Source of the DNA: Acidobacteria bacterium UBA6911
GTDB taxonomy: Bacteria > Acidobacteriota > UBA6911
Assembly: GCA_002451015.1 (NCBI GenBank)
Contig: DKBB01000001.1
Coordinates: forward strand, 1-19,760
DNA: 19,760 bases
Direction: 5' to 3'
Part shown: positions 7,839-15,615 of the stretch, piece after piece
How the letters are laid out: every line of letters begins with the position of its first letter
Position numbering within the stretch: position 1 is the first letter of the stretch
Translations under genes and position numbers: made by a program
Notes under the pieces: model-generated
Database searches by the model: none
What the model was told of the DNA's origin: nothing
The model's input: only the letters and a program-made list of their open reading frames with translations

Positions 7839-8702
7839 CTATTGCTTTTCTGATGTCTCCTTGGGAGAAGGAAGCTCACAGCCGTCAGGGCACACCGTCA
7901 GTGTGTGCACATAGCGCACCTTCCCTCCTTCCAGCCGGAAGATGTGGGAATCGGGCCAACCGTTTTCATCTCCGAAATTCGCCAGACCGACAACCGTTCC
8001 CATGTCAAGATCGACGATGAAGCGCCGGTTGGTTATTTCAACGCTGCCCTCAAGCGGGGGGCCTCCGGTACAGGAAGCATCCGGTTTATTGTCGGGATTG
8101 GTATACATGCCGCCTTCAAGGCGGGCGCAGGGAATATTCCAGGGAACCTTGTTGGCGCCGGACGGATCCTTAAAAACATCAAAGTAGGCATTGGCGGCCT
8201 CGATCAGGGTTTCCCGGTCGCTGCGTGCAGCGGCAGGGAGTATGTCCCATGTCTCCTGGGAGGAGTATTTCAGGGAATTGTCGGCATTGAAGAGCCAGTC
8301 ATCCCGGTCGGTAACTAGCGCTTCAACCTCCAGGATTTCATCGCCGACGATTTTCAGACGCGTCCCGATTACATAGGGATGGCTTCCGGTTGCGTTAATG
8401 ATCTCCGTAAAGGTCTCACAAGTTTGTACGTCGAGCAGACTGCGGTGGAAGTCAATACTCAGCGGCTTTTGCCAGACACCCGCGTGAAATGAAATCTCTT
8501 TCCGGTTTTCAATATATTTTGCATTCTCGGCGAGGGGCATCCGGGACGCCTCCCCGTTCCGGAGCGCAGCCAGGTATGAATCCACCTTCTGTTGAAGACC
8601 CACTCGAGTGCAGCCGTTTCCTGCTGTCGCTATGGGAACAGCCATGGACTTTACAGAAAAGGTGCATAGCAGAAACGCAAGAAAAACAATCACTCTAGGC
8701 AT
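7839..8702 (-). CDS. Secreted DUF8021-like protein
   Basis: This 287-residue protein starts with a signal peptide (MPRVIVFLAFLLCTFSVKSMA). The mature part reads as two related halves: VDSYLAALRNGEASRMPLA, IDFHRSLLDVQTCETFTEI, HPYVIGTRLKIV and DDWLFNADNSLKY; then ANAYFDVFKD, VPWNIPCARLEGGMYT, ITNRRFIVDLDMG, PDSHIFRLEGGKVRYVHTL. From memory these are hallmarks of DUF8021, which I know chiefly from secreted fungal proteins; no biochemical function is established to my knowledge. The second half looks NTF2/SnoaL-like, with four cysteines that may form disulfides. GGAGGAGAC directly before the ATG is a strong ribosome site. It stands alone between the phosphatase and the histidine kinase gene. The family call is by recalled resemblance, not a search. 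Confidence 0.8.
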   Translation of the reverse strand: MPRVIVFLAFLLCTFSVKSMAVPIATAGNGCTRVGLQQKVDSYLAALRNGEASRMPLAENAKYIENRKEISFHAGVWQKPLSIDFHRSLLDVQTCETFTEIINATGSHPYVIGTRLKIVGDEILEVEALVTDRDDWLFNADNSLKYSSQETWDILPAAARSDRETLIEAANAYFDVFKDPSGANKVPWNIPCARLEGGMYTNPDNKPDASCTGGPPLEGSVEITNRRFIVDLDMGTVVGLANFGDENGWPDSHIFRLEGGKVRYVHTLTVCPDGCELPSPKETSEKQ

Positions 8703-8768
8703 GTCTCCTCCATATATTTTCAGGGTAATAACTGCATCTCACATTCCCGTAACGAAATCGAGGTTGAG

Positions 8769-8784
8769 GGCGCACACACGCGCC
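8769..8784 (-). other. GC-rich hairpin after the histidine kinase gene
   Basis: GGCGC and GCGCC flank a 6-base loop, about 100 bases downstream of the kinase stop. There is no T tract on either strand, so termination is uncertain. The flanks can add a short GAG/CTC pairing through a bulge. Confidence 0.25.
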
Positions 8785-8812
8785 GGAAGCCTCCGCACAA
8801 GATCGTTTGTTA

Positions 8813-8842
8813 CATATATCAATATTTACATTGAAGCTGCAA
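8813..8842 (-). promoter_or_regulatory. Weak candidate promoter for the DUF8021-like gene
   Basis: On the minus strand TTGCAG (8842-8837) and TATATG (8818-8813) are 18 bp apart in an AT-rich stretch about 110 bases before the start codon. Both hexamers match consensus only partly. Confidence 0.25.
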
Positions 8843-8881
8843 CCGGGTTTGCGGAAAATGCTGCGTCATGGGGCCTGAACT

Positions 8882-10423
8882 CTACGAGTTCGGGGCGGCT
8901 GAGACGGAAGAAGGAACCTCGGTTGTAGGCAAAAGCACCGTGAAGATCGTTCCACTGCCGACACGGCTCTCCACAGTGATATCCCCGCCCAGGCGCCGAA
9001 CGATCCCCTGGGAAACCGACAGCCCAAGGCCTGTTCCCTTCTCTTTAACCTTTGTCGTAAAGAACGGGTCGAAAATGCGGGGCAGTATATGTTCCGGTAT
9101 ACCGGCACCATTGTCGGACACTTTTATTTCTATAAATCCCGCCTGACTGCTTTTCGAATCGGTAATGGTAATTTTGCCCCTGGGAGGAAGCGCATCTACC
9201 GCGTTGAGAACGAGGTTTATGAACACCTGCTGCAACGCCTGTTCATCTCCGTGAACAGGAGGCAGATCGGGAGTCAATTTCATCGTCAGGTCGATCTTCG
9301 CCAATTTAACCCGGTTATGGACAAGACGCATGGAATTCTCCAGGAGATTATCCAGGTTCATGGCAACAATCTTGTATTCGCTCGCCCTGGCAAAATCGAG
9401 CAGGTTCCGGACGATGACCTTAGACCGCTCGGTTTCCTGGATTATGTCCCGAACCATATCCAGCTTTTCGTCATCAGGCAAGCGCCCGAAATCCTCCTCG
9501 AGAAGACTTGCCGTCAGCATTGTGTTGTTCAAAGGATTGTTCAGTTCGTGGGCGACACCGGCAACCAGTGTCCCGACGGCACGCAGCTTATGGGACTCGA
9601 TCAGGATCTTATGGCGCTTGTCCAATTCACGGATCATATGGTTGAAGGCAAGTCCAAGCTGGGAAAATTCATCGCGGTATTTCCTCTTCGGCAATATGGG
9701 AGAAAAGTCTCCTTCCCCGATCCGATTGGTGTATTCCAGAAAGCGATTCAGTGTCGACAATATGTTCTTCACAAGGAATGACGTGATGAAAATTATCAAA
9801 ACCATCAGGATTCCCAGGAAGTAGAAGGGTACGCGGCGGGAGAGTGAGAGCGCATCTTCCACCGCTTCACGTTCCTTCACTACGAAATTGGTGGCGTCAG
9901 ATACAAGTTGCCCGCCATACTCGCGCAGTTCCGGTTCATAGCGGTTCCGTTCATCCGTATCGCCTGCTTCACCAACTTTCTCCAATACCTTATGGTAATT
10001 GCTCAACTGCAGGGACATACCCTGGATGGAATTACGTCCAAGGATTTTTTCAATAGTATCCTTATTCTTTTGAAGAATATTTTCTGCGGTCCGAACGTGT
10101 TCCAGGGAATCTTCCAGGTTTGTACCGTAAAGAAGGAAATTCTTTTCAAAACGGCGGGCCTGTTGTATCTCGGCAAGATAGTTGCCCGCCGCCTCCAGGA
10201 AACGGATTTTGGCCTGGATCTCCGAAAGCGCGTAGATGGCCCATAAAGCCACAATCATTGAGAATGCAAAGATCACCAGAAAAGCGAGGAAGAGTCTGAA
10301 GCGGATACTGATGATCGGCCGGGACTTCAGAGCGATATCCTCTACATATTCTTTGTCCAGGTCATGACGGGAAAAGTTCAAGTCACCGGACTGAATCGGG
10401 CCATCTCCGTACATCATGTTCAT
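8882..10423 (-). CDS. Membrane sensor histidine kinase (HAMP, HisKA, HATPase_c)
   Basis: The 513-residue protein has about 42 cytoplasmic residues, a first membrane helix at about 43-66, a helical periplasmic region (67-198), a second helix at about 199-219, a HAMP segment (220-272), HisKA with phosphoacceptor His292 in VAGVAHELNNPLNN, and an ATPase domain with QVFINLVLNAVDA, DNGAGIP, FDPFFTTK and GTGLGLSVSQGIV. The periplasmic part contains ARRFEKNFLLYG, similar to the signature of helical bimodular (HBM) sensor domains, though at about 130 residues it is about half an HBM, so ligand class is open. AAGGGA precedes the ATG at a suitable distance. It is the last gene of the minus-strand unit, 79 bases after the PEP-synthase-like gene. 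Likely targets are the CheY-like protein at 12987-13364 and the sigma-54 regulator at 17897-19348 (inferred from linkage). Confidence 0.93.
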   Translation of the reverse strand: MNMMYGDGPIQSGDLNFSRHDLDKEYVEDIALKSRPIISIRFRLFLAFLVIFAFSMIVALWAIYALSEIQAKIRFLEAAGNYLAEIQQARRFEKNFLLYGTNLEDSLEHVRTAENILQKNKDTIEKILGRNSIQGMSLQLSNYHKVLEKVGEAGDTDERNRYEPELREYGGQLVSDATNFVVKEREAVEDALSLSRRVPFYFLGILMVLIIFITSFLVKNILSTLNRFLEYTNRIGEGDFSPILPKRKYRDEFSQLGLAFNHMIRELDKRHKILIESHKLRAVGTLVAGVAHELNNPLNNTMLTASLLEEDFGRLPDDEKLDMVRDIIQETERSKVIVRNLLDFARASEYKIVAMNLDNLLENSMRLVHNRVKLAKIDLTMKLTPDLPPVHGDEQALQQVFINLVLNAVDALPPRGKITITDSKSSQAGFIEIKVSDNGAGIPEHILPRIFDPFFTTKVKEKGTGLGLSVSQGIVRRLGGDITVESRVGSGTIFTVLLPTTEVPSSVSAAPNS

Positions 10424-10502
10424 TATAGAAAGTCCCTTGCCGCCGGCTTGTGGTGAAAGCAGCTCGTCGGCATTTGCTCCTGTGCAGGCAAAAAATCAGT
10501 TT

Positions 10503-12962
10503 CTATAAAAATGCTTGAAACTTTCCAGCCAGAAAATGATCTGAGAACATTTTAACGTCACTGTCCATATGCATCAACATATCCAACTGTCGCGAACAGA
10601 CTAAAAGCCGGCCGAGCGACTCAAGGGCTTTTCCGGTATCCTGTGCGGGATAATTGCGAAACCATGCCGTAATCAGATCGCCCTCCAGGGTCACACCGAA
10701 CCGGCACTCCCTAAGGACTCTCTCGAGGAAGCTTGCCCGGCGCTTTCGTTTCTTGTCGCTGCCACCGCCGCTGTGAAAACGAAGCTGGATGTAGTTGTTC
10801 CGATCTCCTATTCCAAGAAGCGCGTCAACCATGGCATAGTGATAGGCGAAACGGGCGTTGAAGTTCATATAATCCCCGGAATAGATGAGGTAATTGGGGT
10901 CCTTTCTCCTGCGTGGACCTTTTGCTCCACCGAACACCTGGTCCTGAAGATCCTTCGAGATCCCATGATGGGCCTGCCCCCAACGATCCGGCCACGCAAG
11001 CCGCCTGTCGGAAAATCCTTTCCAGAAAGCTTTAAACGGCGTGCTGGAAATAAATTCCGGCTCAACGGCCTTTTCCCCTGCGGTCATTTCCTGCTCCAGA
11101 GCCAATACATAAATCGGCATGGGAATATCCGATTGAAGTTTCCGTGTTTTTCGATTCAGGAATCCTGAGTGCTCATCGCCAAACCGGAACATGGATCTTA
11201 CGGCCATTTCATGGATGAACCGGATGACATCATGAACGGAACGGCAGCCCTCGGGTTTGAAACCCGAACCGAAGGGATCTACCAGACTCAGGGAGAGTAC
11301 CGAACGAAAGAGGGGCCCCGTCTCTTTCCTAGCTCCGGCGGATGCCAGCCTTGACAGGACACGTTCTTTCATCCCCGGCCAGCGGGATCCCCTGTAAATT
11401 TTCCGCATGGAAGCATCGACACTAATGACACTCCCAGCATGCAGATCCATAATTCTACCGCCAGCCTGGAATATGGATGGCACGGCAAATTCCCGCAGAA
11501 GCGTCGCCAGGTGCCCTACCGGGCTTCCTTCCGCAGCAACGACGGCTGCGGCATTGGGGAGCAGCGGGGATAGTTCCGGGATCGGCTGATCGGTAATCAG
11601 AACGGTTCCCTTCGGAATAGGGTCCAGATTGTCCCTGGAGCGCACCGCAACCGGGCCCTCCGCTCGACCGGGGAAAATAGAGGTTCCTTTGGTAATGAAC
11701 AATTCACCCTTGCCGGATTTAAACTCCCTGATTTTTTCCGGGCTGGCAGGAAGCACTCTTCTGGCCTGGAGCAACCAGATACGTCCTTCTTTATCCACCG
11801 CCCATTCGATGTCCAAGTCATAGCCGGAAGCAATTACAGCTTTCCATGCTGTTGCTCCGATTTCCCTGATTTTTTCCCGCGACAGGTAGTCGAGATTTTC
11901 TACAGGAGTTGCAGAAGAGTGCATGCTCAGAACTTCCGGGCGAGCATGCCGTGAGAGTGTAATATTGTCCGGTACGCCGATGCCTTTGACCACTGTTTCG
12001 CCCAAACCTTTCACGCAATGGATTACCATGGTATCGGAATCCGGCATCACAGGATCGGTTGTATAGACGACGCCTGCCGCCTGTGGATCGACCATCGGCA
12101 TGAACAGAACCGCCATTGGGGTATCCACTTCCCGAAAACCGCAGTTTATCCGGTAGGTGATCGCACGATCCGTGAACTTGCCGGCAAGCACTTCCTTGTA
12201 GGCTTGTGGAAGATTCTCCAGAGGAACATTTAATTTACTGTCGAACTGGCCGGCAAAAGAATACCTTCCGTCTTCACTGACGGCGCTGGATCGAACTGCC
12301 CATAGGGCTGAGTCTTTCACACCGCATCCGGCGGCGTATTCCCGGATAATCTCCATAAAAGATGGTGCCGGTTCCGCGGAAATAATCGCTTCCCTGATCG
12401 CTTCGGTCCGGCGGCGAAAACGATCCCGGTCCGATGTGAATTCAAGGTCCTTCAACAAAAGCCGTATCTGTTCGAATAACTTCCCTCTTTTCAGGAACTG
12501 GTCGTATGCGCCGGTGGTGAGAATGAATCCCTCCGGGACTTGACCGGGGAAATTATGATACAGCGAAGAAAGACCGGCGGCCTTTCCCCCAACCAGGTCC
12601 GAATTCAGCGAATCCTGATCCTTTATACGGACTGCCAGGGGGCGTTCCATTCGTTCGGGAGCATCACGCTGTTTCTCGCCCACGTCCCGCCGGATTTTAT
12701 CGAGTTTCCGGAACAACACGGGGAACCGTCCATGGCTCAGGATTTCGAGCTCCTGTGCCATCAGATAGGTTTCGTTGAATAATCGACTGACGGAGCGGTG
12801 GACTTGAATATCAGAAAAAGTGAGATGATTAAGATCCGCTTCCAGATCGGAAAGAATCTTCAGCGCCCGGCCGTTCCGATTGAGAATCGCCCGCAGAGTC
12901 TCGTAGCGATACCTGAATCTCCAATTATAGTCGTCGTCCCTGGCTTTCAGGTTGCCGGCCAT
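10503..12962 (-). CDS. PEP-synthase-like protein: ATP-grasp plus phosphohistidine domain, no PEP barrel
   Basis: This is an 819-residue cytoplasmic protein. Residues 1-105 are helical (NWRFRYRYETLRAILNRN and on). Residues about 112-405 are a PPDK/PEP-synthase nucleotide-binding domain with VGGKAAGLSSL, WAVRSSAVSEDG, YSFAGQFDSKLNV, PQAAGVVYTTDP, GLGETVVKG and DIEWAVDKEGRIWLLQARR. Residues about 430-525 are the swivelling phosphohistidine domain, with likely phospho-carrier His484 in SPVGHLATLLREFAVPS. The PEP/pyruvate TIM barrel is absent. In its place residues about 550-819 form a different domain with DYMNFNARFAYHY, NNYIQLRFHSGGG and a basic KKRKRRASF run. I recall similar C-termini in deltaproteobacterial PEP/pyruvate-binding proteins of unknown function. 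It may pass phosphate from ATP through His484 to an unidentified acceptor (inference). GGGGGA precedes the ATG; the response-regulator stop is 24 bases upstream. It is not a classical ppsA. Confidence 0.88.
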   Translation of the reverse strand: MAGNLKARDDDYNWRFRYRYETLRAILNRNGRALKILSDLEADLNHLTFSDIQVHRSVSRLFNETYLMAQELEILSHGRFPVLFRKLDKIRRDVGEKQRDAPERMERPLAVRIKDQDSLNSDLVGGKAAGLSSLYHNFPGQVPEGFILTTGAYDQFLKRGKLFEQIRLLLKDLEFTSDRDRFRRRTEAIREAIISAEPAPSFMEIIREYAAGCGVKDSALWAVRSSAVSEDGRYSFAGQFDSKLNVPLENLPQAYKEVLAGKFTDRAITYRINCGFREVDTPMAVLFMPMVDPQAAGVVYTTDPVMPDSDTMVIHCVKGLGETVVKGIGVPDNITLSRHARPEVLSMHSSATPVENLDYLSREKIREIGATAWKAVIASGYDLDIEWAVDKEGRIWLLQARRVLPASPEKIREFKSGKGELFITKGTSIFPGRAEGPVAVRSRDNLDPIPKGTVLITDQPIPELSPLLPNAAAVVAAEGSPVGHLATLLREFAVPSIFQAGGRIMDLHAGSVISVDASMRKIYRGSRWPGMKERVLSRLASAGARKETGPLFRSVLSLSLVDPFGSGFKPEGCRSVHDVIRFIHEMAVRSMFRFGDEHSGFLNRKTRKLQSDIPMPIYVLALEQEMTAGEKAVEPEFISSTPFKAFWKGFSDRRLAWPDRWGQAHHGISKDLQDQVFGGAKGPRRRKDPNYLIYSGDYMNFNARFAYHYAMVDALLGIGDRNNYIQLRFHSGGGSDKKRKRRASFLERVLRECRFGVTLEGDLITAWFRNYPAQDTGKALESLGRLLVCSRQLDMLMHMDSDVKMFSDHFLAGKFQAFL

Positions 12963-12986
12963 GAGGCTGTCCCCCTTTCCTTGGAT

Positions 12987-13364
12987 TCACTTGCCCAGTT
13001 CTTTTGCGGCTTTGTCAATTATTGTTCGAAGATCGTTCGGCTTGAAAGGCTTGGCAATAAAATCAAAAGCTCCCTTGACCAGTGCCTCCTGAGCGACCTC
13101 AACGGTGGCGTATCCGGTAATGATGATGACCTTGGTTTTATCGGAACGCACCAGTACCTGCTCGAGAACTTCAAGCCCGTCAATGTCATCCATCCGGATA
13201 TCCGACACAACGATATCGAACTGCTGTTCGCTGAAACGTTCCAGAGCTTTCCTGGCATCCGTAAAGGTCTCAACAATATCGCCGTTTTTCTCCAGGGCCG
13301 GTTTCAATCTTTTACCAACGATATTTTCATCGTCAATAACCATAATACGTAAGTTTCTCTTCAT
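12987..13364 (-). CDS. Single-domain (CheY-like) response regulator
   Basis: The 125-residue protein is one receiver domain with no output domain. It has the acidic pair in IMVIDDE, the phosphoacceptor Asp in FDIVVSDIRM, the conserved Thr in VIIITGYA and the Lys in DFIAKPFKP. AAGGA lies about 10 bases before the ATG. The phosphorylated form presumably acts by protein contact: a step in a relay, a phosphate sink, or an effector of a neighbour such as the PEP-synthase-like protein 24 bases downstream. The histidine kinase two genes downstream is the natural donor. Sequence between this gene and the upstream unknown gene is occupied by a perfect palindrome. Confidence 0.95.
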   Translation of the reverse strand: MKRNLRIMVIDDENIVGKRLKPALEKNGDIVETFTDARKALERFSEQQFDIVVSDIRMDDIDGLEVLEQVLVRSDKTKVIIITGYATVEVAQEALVKGAFDFIAKPFKPNDLRTIIDKAAKELGK

Positions 13365-13384
13365 AGGATATTTTCCTTATCTAT

Positions 13385-13420
13385 CCCGCATTTCTCACGA
13401 AGCTTCGTGAGAAATGCGGG
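13385..13420. repeat. Perfect 36-bp palindrome within the operon
   Basis: CCCGCATTTCTCACGAAG (13385-13402) is followed directly by its exact reverse complement (13403-13420). In RNA it would form a stem of about 16 bp with a tight loop. No T tract follows in either direction, so it is not a standard terminator. A diverged copy lies at 17591-17627 (29 of 37 positions identical, no gaps), so it looks like a REP-type dispersed repeat that may also set mRNA stability inside the operon. Confidence 0.9.
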
Positions 13421-13442
13421 CTAAACCGACACACTATCCGGC

Positions 13443-14426
13443 TCAACAAAGCAGAAGGGATCCTAGTTGTACAAGCTTCTTTTCAAGGTTGTCGGTTGGA
13501 ACATCGTATGTCCAGGCTAAGGTTCCTTGCCCGGTTTCTTCCACCCAAAATCCCCGGGGAAGTTCATGCCTCAAATCGAAGGGTTTCTGGGAATACAAAA
13601 AAATATAATCGGATGCAACGTCACCGGAGAGCGAAGCTTCAAGATGGATTTTCCTGTTATTGCAACATAACCGCAGACTGATCTCTTCCTCATCAAAGAT
13701 CATCCAGCGATCAATTTCCGATTTTCGTTCAGAAGATTCGACAGGAACGTTCCTTTCCTGGAGTCCTGATATCATCATGCCGAAAGGTCGACATGAAACA
13801 TCGCCGGGAGAAACAACGCCCTGATTGCTTGCCGAGCAAGACGCGTTGATATCGACCGTTCGCAGAAAAGACTCGTCACTTAATTTCACTTTTCCAACGG
13901 ATGGACCCATTTTTTGAACAAGGTCGTTCTTCCGGCAATTGCCGATTACTGTATCGGAGATATATCGAATAAAATCCATGACGGCAGGCTGGTCCCCGTC
14001 CAGTGGACCCGTCAGCCAATTCAATACTGCCGAAAGCAGCAGCGTCTCCGGGGCCATATCCCGGAATGCAGAGGAAAGAGGGAATTTTTCCATCCGTACG
14101 TCGGGTGATTTCAGGAATTCTTCCCGTGCAAACTTCCTATAGTCGTCCAACCGACGATAGATCTCCCGGCCGGCGGGCGGCGCCAGAACAGAAGCATTGA
14201 ATGCCATCATGGCGGCGTTTTCAAGAACACCGTCGAGCAGTGACCGAACATAATGCCCGTCGAAAATATATTCCTCTTGAAGTTTCTCCTTCCCATCCTC
14301 GATGTTGTTGATAATTGCCCTCATATTATCGAGAAATTTTCGAAATCGCAGAAATTCCAGGTGAAGATCCGTCCGCGCATTCCGGATTCGAACATTGCCG
14401 CTTAACTTTTCAAGAATCCCTGCCAT
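13443..14426 (-). CDS. Protein of unknown function, operon-linked to the PEP-synthase-like protein
   Basis: I do not recognise this 327-residue protein. No signal peptide or membrane segment is seen. Residues 1-110 are predicted helical and charged, and around 40-100 they resemble the N-terminal helical region of the PEP-synthase-like protein two genes downstream: both have an acidic helix, a V+S segment, an Ala/Met pair and a final RxLDxxRK-type helix. The middle contains a cysteine pair (INASCSASNQGVVSPGDVSC). The C-terminal 100 residues look like mixed beta strands ending in YIFLYSQKPFDLRHELPRG and WTYDVPTDNLEKKL. AAGGA lies 7 bases before the ATG and the permease stop is 19 bases upstream, so co-transcription is likely. 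A partner or docking role for the PEP-synthase-like protein is a guess from the shared helical module. Confidence 0.8.
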   Translation of the reverse strand: MAGILEKLSGNVRIRNARTDLHLEFLRFRKFLDNMRAIINNIEDGKEKLQEEYIFDGHYVRSLLDGVLENAAMMAFNASVLAPPAGREIYRRLDDYRKFAREEFLKSPDVRMEKFPLSSAFRDMAPETLLLSAVLNWLTGPLDGDQPAVMDFIRYISDTVIGNCRKNDLVQKMGPSVGKVKLSDESFLRTVDINASCSASNQGVVSPGDVSCRPFGMMISGLQERNVPVESSERKSEIDRWMIFDEEEISLRLCCNNRKIHLEASLSGDVASDYIFLYSQKPFDLRHELPRGFWVEETGQGTLAWTYDVPTDNLEKKLVQLGSLLLC

Positions 14427-14445
14427 GGCAGTCCTTCCCTTCTTT

Positions 14446-15558
14446 TTAAACGGAAGACTCGGGTACCGGCCCGTTGCTTTGAGAAGAAACGCCCGTTGTC
14501 AGACTTGTCTGAATTTTTCTGCGCTGAAAATAGGCTTTTAACACATATACCAGTATTAGAGCGCCGCCGGTTATACCGCTCGCATATAAAAGTATTTTGC
14601 TAGCTAAATCGAAATAGTCATTATACGAGGGATTGATATTAAGATACCCGAGCTGCTGGAGATATCTGGGTATGTTGACGATCCTGCTAAATACGCACAA
14701 AAGGATAATCACGGCCGTTACCATGCGGATGATTATCTCTTTCACTACTTTTGTACCGTAAGCTCCGATGTAGATACCGAACAGGGAGCCGGCAAAGAGC
14801 AGTAGAACAAGGCGAATATCCACCATGCCCTCAAACGCATAATTCAACGCTCCGAATGCCCCCATGAACTGAGCCAGAAACAGTTCACTTCCTGCCGCGA
14901 CCGAGGCGGACACTCCAAAAACATAGATCATGGCGGGAACGCCGATAAATCCTCCGACGCCTATTGTTCCGGCCAGATACCCGGTCGCCAGTCCGCAAAT
15001 CAGGACCACCCATAGGGATACTTTGACGTCGGCCACCTGGAAATGGATAAGGGGGTGAAGGTTGAACTTACTCAGAAAATCAACAATTTTTGTAGAGGGA
15101 CCGCTGCCGTTGCCCTTACGGGTGTTCAAGATATCCTTCAGCATCGACAGGGATACCATCGAAAGCACCACGACAAACACGATGCTGATATACAGGTCGG
15201 CGCCAACGCCGCTGTCATGGCCGTCGCCTCCTCCTGACATGAATTTCATAATCCAGACGGCAATCCTGATTCCTATGGCTGCCGTGATAAGCATAAAAAT
15301 GGACAGCTTCTTGTCGACATTGCCCAGTTCCGCATGTTTTCTCGAGCCGATCAGAGCTTTCCCAAACTTGTGGGTAATATTGCTGGCAACGGCTACATTC
15401 CCAAGCACCCCGAGGTTCATCATCCCGGGAGTCATGAAAAAAGCGCCGCCGGACCCGATGAATCCGCTCAACATCCCCCCGATAAATCCAAGGAATGTAA
15501 CCTGGAGGGCTACAGACCAGGTCAACTCAATAAATTGATTCCCGAATATTTCATTCAT
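14446..15558 (-). CDS. TauE/SafE family membrane permease (putative sulfite/organosulfonate or anion exporter)
   Basis: This 370-residue protein has about eight hydrophobic helices in two repeats. Each repeat carries the family's glycine-rich motif: GFIGSGGAFFMTPGMM near residue 33, and GTIGVGGFIGVPAMIYVFG near residue 198. A hydrophilic loop (GGGDGHDSGVGAD) lies between the second and third helices and the C-terminus is polar. TauE/SafE members have been linked to sulfite, sulfoacetate and other small organic anions; the substrate here is unknown, and individual assignments in the family are weak. The ribosome site is poor (GAGGGG about 13 bases before the ATG). It follows the cytidylate-kinase-like gene by 57 bases, which contain a small CAATAT/ATATTG dyad (15575-15592). 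Confidence 0.9.
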   Translation of the reverse strand: MNEIFGNQFIELTWSVALQVTFLGFIGGMLSGFIGSGGAFFMTPGMMNLGVLGNVAVASNITHKFGKALIGSRKHAELGNVDKKLSIFMLITAAIGIRIAVWIMKFMSGGGDGHDSGVGADLYISIVFVVVLSMVSLSMLKDILNTRKGNGSGPSTKIVDFLSKFNLHPLIHFQVADVKVSLWVVLICGLATGYLAGTIGVGGFIGVPAMIYVFGVSASVAAGSELFLAQFMGAFGALNYAFEGMVDIRLVLLLFAGSLFGIYIGAYGTKVVKEIIIRMVTAVIILLCVFSRIVNIPRYLQQLGYLNINPSYNDYFDLASKILLYASGITGGALILVYVLKAYFQRRKIQTSLTTGVSSQSNGPVPESSV

Positions 15559-15615
15559 GTTTTTTTATTCCCCTCAATATCAGCCAATATTGCTTTGCTC
15601 TATTGCGTTATTCAG

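Noticed and set aside
9089..9781. 230-codon + strand frame inside the histidine kinase gene
   Set aside because: Antisense to HAMP/HisKA/ATPase coding sequence with full motifs; no independent support.
12798..13352. 184-codon + strand frame opposite the CheY-like gene
   Set aside because: Antisense shadow; the minus strand shows all receiver motifs.
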